A stretch of 64,000 nt of DNA from Monomorium pharaonis (Eukaryota; Arthropoda; Insecta; Hymenoptera; Formicidae). Positions 52,813 to 64,000 of the stretch are shown piece after piece. Under the pieces are notes generated by a model. That model ran no database searches. It was not told the origin of the DNA and saw nothing but the letters and a program-made list of their open reading frames with translations. Position 1 is the stretch's first letter, and every line of letters begins with the position of its first letter. Both the position numbers and the translations under genes were made by a program. The stretch spans positions 31,849,822-31,913,821 of the forward strand of contig NC_050469.1 of assembly GCF_013373865.1 (NCBI RefSeq), read 5' to 3'.

Positions 52813-53705
52813 AGTCAATTACATTAGCGACATTTAAAAATAATGTTTGGTGTAAAACATCTGTATGCGTTCGCGCATATCTGACGAAAGACTTTAAATT
52901 TGGTGGTCTTATGAATTTTCTAACACCAAGTTTTATAATAATTAGATTTTTTAAATGCTGTCTGTTATATTGAATTTTAAATTTCAGAATTCTGAGGCCA
53001 AAATTGAATTCAGCAAATCAAAAAACTCTTGGAAGATAAAATTTCCATAAGTTATTTTGTTAAAGTTGCCATTCTTAAAGGGTTAATATTAATAATAATT
53101 TATTTATTATTATGAAATGTATAAAATATTTTTATACAAAATTGAAAAATCAAGTTTGCACGCACACACATACACATATATATATATACACACACACACA
53201 CAGATAAATTTAATTTTTCTAACGCAAAAGATAACATTTTTTGCGAATATATTCCTATTTTTGCACTGTACTATATTATTACCAACGTAATTGTAAATAA
53301 ACTAATTGAATTTTAGATATATATATATATATATATATTTAATAATTTACATTTTAATTATTTATTATTTTATAATTAATAGTATGTGAATAATATGTGA
53401 TACTTCAGTGCTCGTATAATTAATAAATTTCTAAAATTAACTTTCTAGAAAATAATACAAAAGTTGTTTGATGTTTTGTTTATCTTACATATATAGAATT
53501 ATTTTATTTTATATTATTACAGTGGAGCTTATCCTGGTACGATGTACCTATGCCGGAATTGCCGGAGTCCGCGCGGGGAGAATCGACAGAGACATGAATA
53601 TATTCTGTCTCTTTCCATGTTGGACATCCCTACCATTTTCTAGAAGGAAAGAAGCGCACATACACATACGACGATACGACTCGTATGATACGAGTGATAC
53701 GACTT

Positions 53706-53826
53706 GGGCTGCGTTCCGTTTCAACGCATGATGCGCATAATGCATTGTTCATCCTTGTTTAACGTTTGACAAACAACAAGGATGAACGATGCATCATGCG
53801 TATTATGCGTGAAACGGAACGCACCC
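53706..53826. mobile_element. palindromic MITE with GGGTGCGTTCCGTTTCA ends
   Basis: GGGCTGCGTTCCGTTTCAACGC with GCGTGAAACGGAACGCACCC, and ATTGTTCATCCTTGTT with AACAAGGATGAACGAT, are inverted. The loop is about 10 bp. Confidence 0.78.
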
Positions 53827-54390
53827 AGGTACGAGCCTACCTACTTGGTGCCTACTTGGGCCTCGGGCTGTTACAATTAGTACAAAAAATTTTCACATAC
53901 GAAAGTAATACTGTGCATTCATCGATTGGCATGCATCTTTTAGATTCTAAATTATGTACCACTTAATAAATACACAGTGTTATCTTTGTAAGCAATTTTT
54001 TTTTCGTAAGAGTTCGAGAATCGGGCTTCAGATTGTATAGTTATGAACCTGTTCCCACACAAAAAGACAGAATATCCACCTCTCTGTCGATTCCCCCGCG
54101 CGCGTCGCGATGCACCAAGGCCCCTCCATTAATACAAGCTCTATGCTCAGAGTAGACCCAGAACAGACAAAACGAACAATACTTTTGGACCAAGTTCTCG
54201 AATCGTGGAAAAAGAATGAGAAAAAATATATTTGTCTTATTCTAACTTATTGCACCAGTTCAGTAGTGCAGCGACAAATAACAGGCCTATAGTCTTATTA
54301 CATATATGATAATTGCGTATATTTCATGAACACGCGGCTACGGTCCAGATGAAAACACACCGAGGAGGAGGCGAGGACGCAAATTGTGCA

Positions 54391-54727
54391 TCCAGACCAG
54401 ATTCCAGATCCGGTCCGCTGCATTCACGATGCTCGAATGGTGGGAATCGACGCACATGCGCGTAGCCAGCTGAGCGTCTTGGTACTCTCGACAGTTTGAA
54501 TACCTTGAAGAATTTTACAACACGTTGACGATGTTATGTATATTTACATACATAATAATTTTATACATAATAATACGCATTCAGTGCGCAAGAAAGAAAG
54601 AAGATAGCTTTGTCGCAAAATGCTTTCGACAGTAGTCGAGACGCTCAGCTGGCTACGCGCATGTGCGCCGGCTCCCCATCCGAACATTGTGGATGTGGAC
54701 GTGGATGCAGCGGACCAGGTCTGGAAA
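54391..54727. repeat. GC-rich inverted repeat upstream of the two-pass membrane protein gene
   Basis: Arms of about 90 bp at 54391-54480 and 54638-54727. CGCACATGCGCGTAGCCAGC and TGAGCGTCT pair perfectly with AGACGCTCAGCTGGCTACGC and GCATGTGCG; the outer part (CCAGACC, GGTCCGCTGCAT) also pairs with mismatches. The spacer is about 155 bp. Either an old foldback element or an inverted duplication of promoter-proximal DNA. Confidence 0.7.
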
Positions 54728-54739
54728 CTGGAAAGACTG

Positions 54740-55288
54740 GCGTCGAGAACTGCGAGAAGTTCGACTAGTCCGAGGTCCGAGGAGTGCTGAGGAGGTAGTA
54801 GGCGAAAGTAGCGAGACGCAAAACGCGTTATTCAGCGTTATTGCGCCACGCGAGAAGAGGTGACGGTGTTCCCTCTTGTTGCCTCCTTGGATAAAAAAGA
54901 TCGAGTCGGATCGCCAGATTTTGACGCGCGCATTTCCAACAGACGGGAAACAAAATTGCCGTGCCGTGTCGTGTGTCGCATCGCGTTGTGACGTGACGTC
55001 GCGGCTCTTTGTTGCTCTCTCCACTGTCAAGTGTCAGCTATTGGAAATAAGGACACAATCATACCCCCACGACTGTTGACATAATTAATCTGACATACAA
55101 TCTGACATAATTAAAGCGTGGTACTGTCCCAATTGGAAAAGAAATTGGGCGTAAGAAAAAGTGTTAGAGCGGCGTCCAATTTCGTCGAGGGCTCGCTTTT
55201 CGAGGCAGCGATTCGCCGTTCCTTCTGATTTAGGAAGAGAAGTAGGCGATTGACGTAGTGAAAGATTGCGCACGTCTTACGGGAGGAT
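54740..55288 (+). promoter_or_regulatory. GC-rich promoter and leader region
   Basis: The base composition rises sharply compared with the surrounding AT-rich DNA, with many CpG dinucleotides, directly upstream of the ATG at 55289. This is typical of an unmethylated hymenopteran promoter and first exon. No transcription start or TATA element can be fixed by eye. Confidence 0.4.
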
Positions 55289-57604
55289 ATGCCGGATAGC
55301 GGAGCCGTCTATCAACCGACCACCGTCGGTTACACGTACGACAGCGGCGGTGACGGCAGCGGCGGTGGCGGCGGCGTCGGCGGCGGCGGCGCCGCCGCCG
55401 GGCTCAGGCATGGCTTCTGGCGCGTCGTGGCAAGGCACAAGCTCAGCTCCAGGAAGTGGCTTGAATGGACGTTGCTGTCGGTCGCGCTGTGCTTCTTCGT
55501 CGCCGGCCTCACGACCATGCTCGTCAGCCTTGTCTCCGCGGATGAAAGAGATTCCGCGAATAACGATACCGCATCGAAGGTAAAATTATATGTATGTGTG
55601 CGTGAGATTGTATTACGATGTGAAAGGAAAGAAATTTGTAGAGATCCCACTTGTGACCTTTTTCAAATTCATATATTTCAATAATAAATTCAATTTTTGA
55701 TGGATGTTATAAATGTAAAGATTGCCTATTCAACCTGCAGTGAATCTTTGTGCTTAATAATATTTTTTTGTGAATATATCTTCAATTCATGTGAGCTGTG
55801 CTTTGTCAGTCTTGAAACACTGTGCTCGAAAATCAGAATTATTATTAGATTTTTTCCATCTCCTGAGAAAAACTAAATAATTTACTGTGAAAAATAATAT
55901 TTCAGGTTTACGTATTTTATATATTTCTTGAAATTGAATGGATTGGAAAATATCTCATCTTATACAATTTCTTTTATACAGTTTTTTTTTAATTCTATTG
56001 AATTTCAATCTGAATCTTAATTTCTAGTCTGTGGGTGATACAGGTTTGTGACATATTACTTATTGCACAATATCGTTATATATGTTGCACATTTATATTT
56101 TAAACATTATACAAATCATTATTTATAATCTTAATATTAATAAAATATTGCTTCTTTATATTTATCTTTAAACATTGATGTAGGGCAATTGTAAAAATTG
56201 TTGCAAGATATTGTCATAATTCTTTTAGATATTCCATAGTTATTTTTAGATATTCTAATTCTGTGCTTTTGTAAAGTGTCACTTTATAAATAAAAATATT
56301 GAAGAAATGAGATAAATAATTAAGAAGACAATTGCATTACAATATTATATGGATTTTAATAATATTGATAAAGAAACAAAGACTCACTATTTTATAATTT
56401 ATTAGAAAATTGTTCTGTACTTTAGAGTATATAGCAATATTGTGTAAAATGATTATACTCAAACAAATTTACATAAGAAATGTGGTGAAAATAAGAATTG
56501 TTTCTCTGCAATGGTTTACCCTACATGCTCACAAATACATTCAATTTTAAATATATAACATGTATAGAAAAACAAAAGAGAAAGAATCTATAAAAAAAAG
56601 TCCTATATTCAAGATTATAAATTTCATGTTATAAACACCATTTTTAAGATTTTGAAATATAAAAAAATTTTTTTAATTTAAATTTTTATTTAATTTTTAC
56701 AATCTGAAACATAAACATTTATAATTTATTGTGATTGAAAGTGTAACGAAATTGATAATTTAATAATAAAATTGAAATACTTGTGTTTAAATAAATGTAT
56801 TAATCATTATAAATAATATTTAGCATCCGAATTTGACTTAGTTTACATGCTTTTTACATCAACTTTCTTTTAATAGACTTTCTTGATTGTGTTAATGAAA
56901 TACATAAATTTTCCTGGAAAGACTAACAATTTTAAACTAAATGATTATCAAATATTGTTATTTTTTTAAATTGTAACTTTAATACTTTTTTACATGGCTT
57001 AACTCCATTTTATTTATATTTGCTGATGTCAAATGATTTAATAACTACAGGTGAAACCAGAAGGACATTTAACAATGGCTCCAGATATACAGCAGCATGT
57101 TGAAAATACAGGAAGAGGGTCTGTAGCTTTAGGTGCTGGAATAATGCTGGTTGGTGTACTCTTCGGCTGCATTTGGGCATGGCTCACTTTCTTCCATCAC
57201 AGCAAATCGCCGAGGAACGGCATGACGAGCAGCAGTGGTCAGGTAAGCAAACAGGTTTTCAGGCCGATATTTTTGCGTCTAATTTTATTTTACCGGAGCC
57301 ATCCACTCTCTGGTATGTTCTGGTGCATTTGTTTCTTTATCTTATGTACGCGTTGCTATGAGGAAAGATGTTGGGCGGTTTGAATCCATCGACTGACTTG
57401 CTGGTGGGTTCCACTTCGCAGTACGGGCCAGTACTCACAGAGGTGCCAAGCCAGATGAAGATAAAGCAAGCCAGCGCGCACGACATGTCGGCCATACCGC
57501 TCTCCGATCAAGAGGAGGAAATGCACACGCTAATGCAGGATTCGGCGAGCCCACCATCGGTTTCTGTTGGATCTAACACCATTGTTAATCAAATCCCAGG
57601 TTAA
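55289..57604 (+). CDS. two-pass membrane protein of unknown family (3 exons)
   Basis: Exons 55289-55579, 57051-57242 and 57368-57604 join in phase to 239 residues. The N-terminus (MPDSGAVYQPTTVGYTYDSG) leads into a run of glycines and alanines, GDGSGGGGGVGGGGAAAG. A basic amphipathic piece, WRVVARHKLSSRKWLE, precedes the first membrane helix (WTLLSVALCFFVAGLTTMLVSLV). A loop of about 45 residues with MAPDIQQHVENTGRGSVA comes next, then the second helix (LGAGIMLVGVLFGCIWAWLTFF). The tail of about 90 residues is acidic and Ser-rich, with IPLSDQEEEMHTLMQ. No signal peptide is obvious, so both termini are probably cytosolic. I do not recognise the family. A second in-frame acceptor at 57422 (after TTCGCAG) would drop 18 residues and keep the context Q-YGPVLTEVP. 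Confidence 0.82.
55580..57050. other. 1.5-kb first intron of the membrane protein gene, nothing recognised
   Basis: AT-rich sequence between a GTAAAA donor and a CTACAG acceptor. No repeat or exon seen. Confidence 0.65.
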
Positions 57605-60600
57605 GTAAATCGATCACTTCTATGCGCGTAAAAATGCACATACAAGTATCCCATTACTTACGAATTGTCGGACTTACGGCCAATTATGCTAGTGATTAAA
57701 AATTAGTAAATTATATCGAAGCTGATTGAGTACTTGTTAATCAATGAGCTCCAAATTATATACTAATTTTATAAATTATATATTATTAAATATTAACAGT
57801 TATATTTTTCAGAAAAATTAGTATTATTTTTTAATCACTTGTTGAAGTTAATTTATGTTTACTAAATGTAAATTATAATAACAGCAAATATATTAAAATT
57901 TTATAATTTTCTAAATAGCTCTATAAACATATTTGACAATAAAGTTATTTTGCATAAATAATTTTATTTATATTTATGAAATATAAATGTTATTTGACTT
58001 TAAAACAATCAATTTAATATATGATCGAAGTCTTACAACTCCTTTGTAAGTAAAGGGATATCTGTATAATAACATGGATAGCTTTCATTTTATAAATTTT
58101 CTAACTCCAAAAAGATTTATTATTGCTCCGACAATTTTCTCTGTTTTATTAAAACACGAAAGAACTCTTTCTTTCTAATTTTAAGTAAGCATTTATATGA
58201 TGTTGATCGTGTGATTTGGAAATTTTATTCCATTTAAAAGAGTAGGACACTTTTAATAGTTTATAGAGATTTTTATTTAAGCACAAATGCGATTTGAGAG
58301 ATCTCATTTATAGTACGTTTAGTACGTTATAGTACTTAATTTTTTCATTTCCGTTTATGTGCATTTTTTCACTCCGTCCACTATCGTCACTAATATGTTA
58401 AGTCTATCATTATTAAGTAAGCATTGGATCCAGATAGAAAAAAAGAATGTTACGATAATGCGTCTTGCAAATTTGATAACAATCTTTATATTAGAAACTA
58501 AATTTATTACACAAAATATTTCTTAATTTTTATTTATATTATTAAATAAATAAATAAATAATTTTTACACATACATACTTACATACGCTTTACGCAAATT
58601 TGCACATGTCTAGGCAAATCTAAAGTATTTTGCTTTTATTTGATATGCTCATGATATCGGGTACACATAACATACATAATTTGACGATAAAATTTACGAG
58701 TTCGCCGCAATAACATTGCTACGTACTTTATTGCTGAAATATTACTGTGACTCTTCTAAATTAATTTCTCTGGAAATTTCCATACATCAATATCAGCATT
58801 TAGTCTACTCTTCAAAATAATTTTGGTCGTTCTTGATGTCATCTATGTTATATAAAATTTTTTCTTTATTTTTAACAATAGAAAAAGATTGCATAAGATT
58901 AGAATATATGGGTACTCTAGTATAATTTTTTGTTTTTTACCTACAAACCTTGTTTTACCTTTTTTACAATATCAAAGGCACATTCAGAGAGCAGAGCACG
59001 CTGTCAGCATTATTCAATGCTATAACGTGTTTTTATCTTTATCATTTATTAAATGTAAAACAAGAATAAAATGACATAATAGTGTACATTGCACGAATAC
59101 GTCTAAAAAGTAATTTATAATTGTTCTGAAAGTTATTCCACAAAAAAATATTTCCAAAGGGCTTTGAAGAATAGATTAGGCGCTGATATTGGTGTTCATA
59201 GCTTTCCAAGGGTGTTAGTTTAAAAAGAACCATAGTGATATTGGCCAATAGGGTACATAACAATTTTATCGCAACAAGTTTGTGAACTTTATTGTCCTTA
59301 TATAATAAAGTACCAAATCTAAATTAATAATATAACAATAGCAATTATTATTGACAATATATATTGTAAATTAAATACATATTGGTATGTATATCAATTA
59401 AGTCGATAATTGTTAATGTAATTAATGTAATTAATATACAAAATGATTATGTATATATTAATGTAATATGTATATATGAAACGAAACGATACAGTTTTAG
59501 AAGAGGTTTGATCTAAAATATTCATGACGTGCTCAAAACATGAGCATGTAATAATGCACAACTTTTATTTTTGTTTATTACTTTACTTTTTCAGTTTTAA
59601 TTTATGATATACACTTTACATCACAATTTTAAATTGCATACGATATTATAATTATCAAATAATCTTATACAATGCTTTGCTTTAACAAAATATCTATTTT
59701 CCTGATTTTACAATTAAATTAATTATTTATATAGAAATTTAAAGTGGAAGTAGAATTGATCCTGTAAAATATTTTTAACGGAACATATAGTATCACATCT
59801 AGGTATATATAGCATTGTATAAAACGATTTAAGATAATTTTATATACCTCTGTCATTATTTGCTAAAACGATGTGTTCAGTTTTATAATATGTGATAAGA
59901 ATTTTGAAGAAATTATCAAAGGACGGCCTGTAAATTTGTCTGAATTCAATGTTGTTACAAGTTACTCACATATATAAATTAGCTTAATTTTTTTAACACT
60001 TATGTGAGCTTATTATACCTGTTATTGATTTGTATACTAATTTATGTAATTGTTTTGGAATGTAAGATAAATAAACATTAAAGATATAATTACGACTTTT
60101 TTTTCCATAACATTAAAGTATTAAGAGAGTATTTTTGTTTTCGATCCTATTTTTTACATTTTTTACCAGGAATTTAAAAAATGTAAAGCTAAATATAAAA
60201 AATATAAATCATAAATTTGAAACTCAGTACATTTCATTTTTGATATTTAAGTTTTTTTTATAAATTTCTTTAAGCATTAAACAATTTTTGGCAAAACAAT
60301 TACTTGCAAATCTGTATGGACAGGTCCAAAAAAAATACTGTCTTGCTATGATTTTTGTTGCGGGAATTATTAAAAACAAAAAATTAAAAAATTGTACTCT
60401 GTATACATATAAATATAGGTCTCGTCTGAATTACAATCAAATTAAAAAATGGATTTTTATAAACGGCAGTTTTGTAAAGAAAAGATTGTTTTTGTTCAAG
60501 ATTTTTTTACAAGAAAAATAAAAAAATTGGAATGTTTATTTGATAGTTTGAATAAAATGTAAATATCTCCTAACAATTTTTAATTAAATTAAATCTAGAT

Positions 60601-61784
60601 GACCTATCAATAATTTTTGGGAATGTTTTGAGAAAAAATTTATTAAAAATTTTATAAATAATTTATACGTTAATAGAAACTTATAAGTCCCTTTAATCTG
60701 CTCTTTTTTAAGATTTAAATTAAAAATTATCAATTTTTTGAAATCCAAAAGCAATAATACTCTTTTAACCATTCGGTGTTCGTCTTTTTTTTACAATAAC
60801 TAAATAAGAAAGTTATGATTTGTCATAATCTTTTAAGGGAAAATTGTATTGATTAAAAAAAACCGAAGTACTAAGCTTGATAATCTTGCGGAAGTAGATG
60901 TTAAAATTTAAATAATTTCCGAAAAAAAATTTTCATATAACTGCATATAAAATATACCCATATATGTTTATACTAATTTTTGTAAAATTTTTATATAAAA
61001 TAAATAAGTCATACTGAAAAGATAGAAACCAATTAAAAAATAATTTTTATATTGTTTCTTTCAAAATACCAAATTGGAAAATTAAAAGAAATGGCCCATG
61101 TATAATCATGTATTTTTGATTTATAGAATATATATGACTTACATGGACAACCTTTATTTTTTGTCTAGCTTTTTGTAAAAAAAGCAATGCGAAAATTATA
61201 TTTTTAAATAGTTTTTGCTTTTTTATTATGATTATTATTTTTTTATTGAACAAAAATTTTACAAAAGAAAAATTAGTATAAAAAATATATACATATTTTA
61301 TATATGTATATTTATGTTTTTATTTGAAAAAATTTTTACCAGGTTAAGAATATTAAACTGTAATTTGTTATATATTTTATCTTTATTATTATATTCTAGT
61401 ATTATTATAATATATTATTGATACTAAAATATAAAATAATGAAATAAAATTTAAAAAGTATAAATAAAAATATACATATATTTATTGTATTTTATATTAT
61501 AATTATTACGTATTATTATATATCCTATTATTATATATATGTATTATATTATTAGATATCTAATAGAAGAAAACCATAGACATAGTAAGATATAGACCGA
61601 GCATCCATTGTATAAGCGTTGATGCATACGAAAAGAAAGAGAAAAGATATAAGACTTTCTTTCTCTTTTTAATGCCAGAGAAGTGGGGAGCACTTCTCCT
61701 CATCTCCTTATCAATATCTTGTTCAGTAACAACACAAATGAAAGGAGAAACGTACCAAAAATAAAAAATTATTTGGAACACATT
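57605..61784. other. 4.2-kb AT-rich stretch without a supportable gene
   Basis: The first part is probably the 3' untranslated region of the membrane protein gene. Short open frames on both strands have AT-driven composition (Ile, Lys, Phe, Asn, Tyr) and no splice or domain support. Confidence 0.6.
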
Positions 61785-61915
61785 GACCTAGTTTACACCG
61801 AGCACTTGGTACGCGTATCAAATAGTGAATTTAAGCTGATTAGCCAATGATTAAACACATTTACTAGTTATTTACTATTTGATACGCGTACCAAGTGCTC
61901 GGTGTAAACTAGGTC
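61785..61915. mobile_element. GACCTAGTTTACACCGAGCAC palindromic MITE, copy 2
   Basis: Almost identical to the copy at 45183-45312. Ends GACCTAGTTTACACCGAGC and GCTCGGTGTAAACTAGGTC are perfect inverts; ATT lies on both sides. Confidence 0.92.
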
Positions 61916-62582
61916 ATTGTAACAATTAAGTTATAATAGGGTCACTGCACCAGTCGCTGAACGGTCACCAATAAATGACTACCTAACAAAAATATCAAAA
62001 TAATAACAGTGTAGAATAATAAATTGTAAATTAATTGATATTTTGAAATATATTTTTTATAAACATTTGATTAAAATATAATTTCTTATTTAAAAATGTC
62101 ATTATATTACGTTAAAAAAAGAAATATGCACCGGTCATTTACTAGTGTTTTTGGCGTTTCCTCACTTTTTTAAATAAAACTTATTTATTTTCTTATTTTC
62201 TTCGAAATATTATGTAACATTTTAAAAGAATAAATATACAGCTATTAGTATAGAATAATGTATTATTATTTTTTGTTTATTGACGCACTATAATTTATAA
62301 TATAAATCGTAAATTTCTTATTTGTTCATTAACTGGTGCAGTGACTCTACATGAAGAATTATCGAACTATAATTCGCATACGGTTGTACCTTCTATTTTT
62401 GCTACCTATAGGGCATAGACGGCAACCATACATTATAATAAAAAATATTAATAAAATTTAATGTTTCTTTCATTCTTTGCTTTTTATTTATTAATAATGT
62501 TGAACTTTATTTTATATTTAAGTATTATTAAACAAAGAAAAAACATTACCTTGAATTTACTGATGAATTTTGATTATATAAG

Positions 62583-62719
62583 GCCGGATCTACAATAGTG
62601 TAGTAAGCCTTATGCCATAAGAAATTGACCGAATATATAATCGAATATGAGAAGAATAATCGAATATAATTGGTTAATTCCTTATGGCATAAGGCTTACT
62701 GCACTATTGTAGATCCGGG
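62583..62719. mobile_element. GGCCGGATCTACAATAGTG palindromic MITE
   Basis: Arms GATCTACAATAGTGTAGTAAG with CTTACTGCACTATTGTAGATC and CCTTATGCCATAAG with CTTATGGCATAAGG. ATTGG at 62669-62673. Similar in plan to 30919-31043 and 45771-45908. Confidence 0.82.
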
Positions 62720-62778
62720 TTAAAACACATGCATACGTTATCGCGCCTGACAAGATATTTCATTGCTATTTGCACTAA

Positions 62779-63094
62779 GGACGGGATTCATAGACCGATC
62801 TTAAGCTCAAGCATTGTCTTAGGCCCGGTTCCACAACTCACGGTTAAATTAACTGGCCGATTATTCCATTGGAATTGACCAATCGTATTTGTCGTTAAGC
62901 AAAATTAACAAATACGATTGGTCAATTTCAATGGAATAATCGGCCAGTTAATTTAACCGTGAGTTGTGGAACCGGGCCTTAAGTCTAGCTTCGAGCCGAC
63001 TTGAGACTTACTTAACCAATGAAATAACAGCATTGATGTCTCAAGATCGTGCTTAAGCTGGAACTTGAATAAGATTCGACTATGAATTCCGGCC
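62779..63094. mobile_element. diverged GGCCGG-family MITE with a nested element
   Basis: The outer ends are GGACGGGATTCATAG and CTATGAATTCCGGCC, diverged members of the GGCCGGTATTCATAG family. The GGCCCGG-family element at 62822-62978 sits inside the left arm. Confidence 0.85.
62822..62978. mobile_element. GGCCCGGTTCCACAACTC-family MITE, nested copy
   Basis: 157 bp; the ends GGCCCGGTTCCACAACTCAC and GTGAGTTGTGGAACCGGGCC are perfect inverts. TTA flanks both sides (62819-62821 and 62979-62981). CCAAT at 62879-62883. Confidence 0.95.
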
Positions 63095-63260
63095 TAAATG
63101 CACCCATTTGATCGGTCTCCAATGGTCTCCAACTACTCCCAGCTGGGAGAAAACGAACGCAGCGTTGAAAATTCTCTCAATACTACCAACTTAACCTTTT
63201 CTCCCAACACCAGCCAAAGCTATTTTCGAACGCACCCACAAGGTGTTCCCTTAGAACTTA

Positions 63261-63408
63261 GGAAGCGTTCCCACCGAGCGCGTCACGCGTCGCGTCGTCC
63301 TTCGCGTCCAATCAAAATATCCCATTTTATTATGATAAAATATAATAGACGTTTTGATTGGGCACGAAGGACAACGCAACGCGTGACGCGCTCAGTGGAA
63401 ACGCTCCC
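63261..63408. mobile_element. GGAAGCGTTCCCACCGAGCGCG palindromic MITE
   Basis: Ends GGAAGCGTTCCCACCGAGCG and CGCTCAGTGGAAACGCTCCC are inverted with few mismatches. TTA flanks both sides (63258-63260 and 63409-63411). CCAAT at 63308-63312. A fragment of the same family is near 34497-34525. Confidence 0.88.
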
Positions 63409-63530
63409 TTATTGTGGCGGCACACGCTGGACAAAAACACTTGCGATAAGTTGCCAGCACTGCCGTCAGCCTATCAGAACGCTCCGCACGCCAAAAGCGG
63501 AGAGGGGACGCCGGGCAAGAAAAAGACTAA

Positions 63531-63772
63531 GGGCCACCGCACAAACTCTTCCATAACGCGTTACGTTACGTTAAGTACTCCATACGAACCTAAGTTGTAC
63601 TTAAAATTTAACTTAAATCAACGCACAAAGAAATCCTTAACGTAAGTTCTTAAGTTCTTACGTTAAGGATTTCTTTGTGCGTTGATTTAAGTTAAATTTT
63701 AAGTACAACTTAGGTTTGTATGGAGTACTTAACGTAACGTAACGCGTTATGGAAAAGTTTGTGCGGTGGCCC
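63531..63772. mobile_element. GGGCCACCGCACAAAC palindromic MITE, copy 1
   Basis: A 242-bp near-perfect palindrome with almost no loop (centre AACGTAAGTTCTTAAGTTCT). TAA flanks both sides (63528-63530 and 63773-63775). The arms include GCGTTACGTTACGTTAAGTA and ACAACTTAGG. Confidence 0.95.
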
Positions 63773-63799
63773 TAAAGACCTATAATCAAAGATGCGTTA

Positions 63800-64000
63800 G
63801 GGCCACCGCACAAGCTTTTTCGTAACACGTTACGTTACGTTAAGTGCTCCATACAAACCTAAGTTGTACTTAAAATTTAACTTAAATCAACGCACAAAGA
63901 AACTTTTAACGTAAGTTCTTAAGTTCTTACGTTAAGGATTTCTTTGTGCGTTGATTTAAGTTAAATTTTAAGTACAACTTAGGTTCGTATGGAGTACTTA
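63800..64000. mobile_element. GGGCCACCGCACAAGC palindromic MITE, copy 2, cut by the window end
   Basis: Same family as 63531-63772, with a few substitutions, running past the window edge. TTA lies at 63797-63799. The 24 bases between the two copies match the end of the host palindrome seen at 34676-35216 (CCTATAATCAAAGATGCG). Confidence 0.9.

Larger units (their letters stand above)
51706..54390. other. intergenic stretch with two palindromes and no gene
   Basis: Begins with the likely 3' untranslated region of the BTB-Psq gene. Holds an old GGCCCGG-family MITE at 52674-52812, short CA and TA microsatellites at 53160-53340, and the palindrome at 53706-53826. Confidence 0.6.

Noticed and set aside
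63098..63645. Frames of 152 and 95 codons near the right edge
   Set aside because: They run through the 63261-63408 and 63531 palindromes and change character at the element borders; no conserved motif.
63540..63760. TTACGTTACGTTA runs as telomere-like repeats
   Set aside because: Only two or three units, and they are part of the inverted arms of a MITE; the unit is not the insect TTAGG.
36991..64000. Direct-repeat spacing resembling CRISPR arrays among the repeats
   Set aside because: The repeats are inverted pairs of transposon ends in eukaryotic DNA, with no regular spacers and no cas genes.

Overview
The window looks like insect nuclear DNA, most likely from a hymenopteran and plausibly an ant. 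It is very AT-rich, has spliced genes with GT-AG introns, carries many microsatellites, and is packed with short palindromic DNA transposons (MITEs). No prokaryotic or viral gene organisation is visible. The genus is an inference; no marker gene fixes it.

Five protein-coding loci could be assembled exon by exon with matching splice phases, and a sixth is partly resolved. (1) 2554-7398, plus strand: the 3' part of a spitz-type TGF-alpha/EGFR ligand, with the end of the EGF domain, the rhomboid-cleavage-type transmembrane start and a short tail. Its upstream exons are outside the window or not recognisable. (2) 16140-34341, minus strand: a 14-exon gene of 1,881 codons with an N-terminal coiled coil, a huge low-complexity exon full of protein repeats and a helical C-terminus. 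It is tentatively the little elongation complex subunit ICE1. (3) 36991-39655, minus strand: a long uncharacterised protein. (4) 40671-44349, minus strand: PIG-H, a subunit of the GPI-GlcNAc transferase. (5) 46901-51705, plus strand: a BTB protein with four Psq helix-turn-helix motifs, probably a transcription regulator. (6) 55289-57604, plus strand: a small two-pass membrane protein of unknown family. Genes 3 and 4 lie head to tail so tightly that a strong splice donor inside the last PIG-H exon joins in phase to gene 3. They may be dicistronic or overlap in two reading frames.

The spaces between genes hold the most unusual content. Two clusters (about 34.5-36.6 kb and 44.7-46.7 kb), plus a third at the right edge (61.8-64 kb), are built from near-perfect palindromic elements inserted inside one another. 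Several pairs of filled and empty sites within the window show 3-bp target duplications (TTA/TAA, once ATA), which suggests PIF/Harbinger-type mobilisation. Two different families hit exactly the same TTA in two paralogous host elements. Most families carry a CCAAT/ATTGG motif inside the palindrome although their ends differ. Older elements sit in introns: a hAT-like element with an 8-bp target duplication, a mariner-like element with long inverted ends, and a 1,028-bp foldback.

The genes do not form a pathway. Each is a separate housekeeping or developmental locus. The long stretches at 7.4-16.1 kb, 51.7-54.4 kb and 57.6-61.8 kb show no gene I can support.
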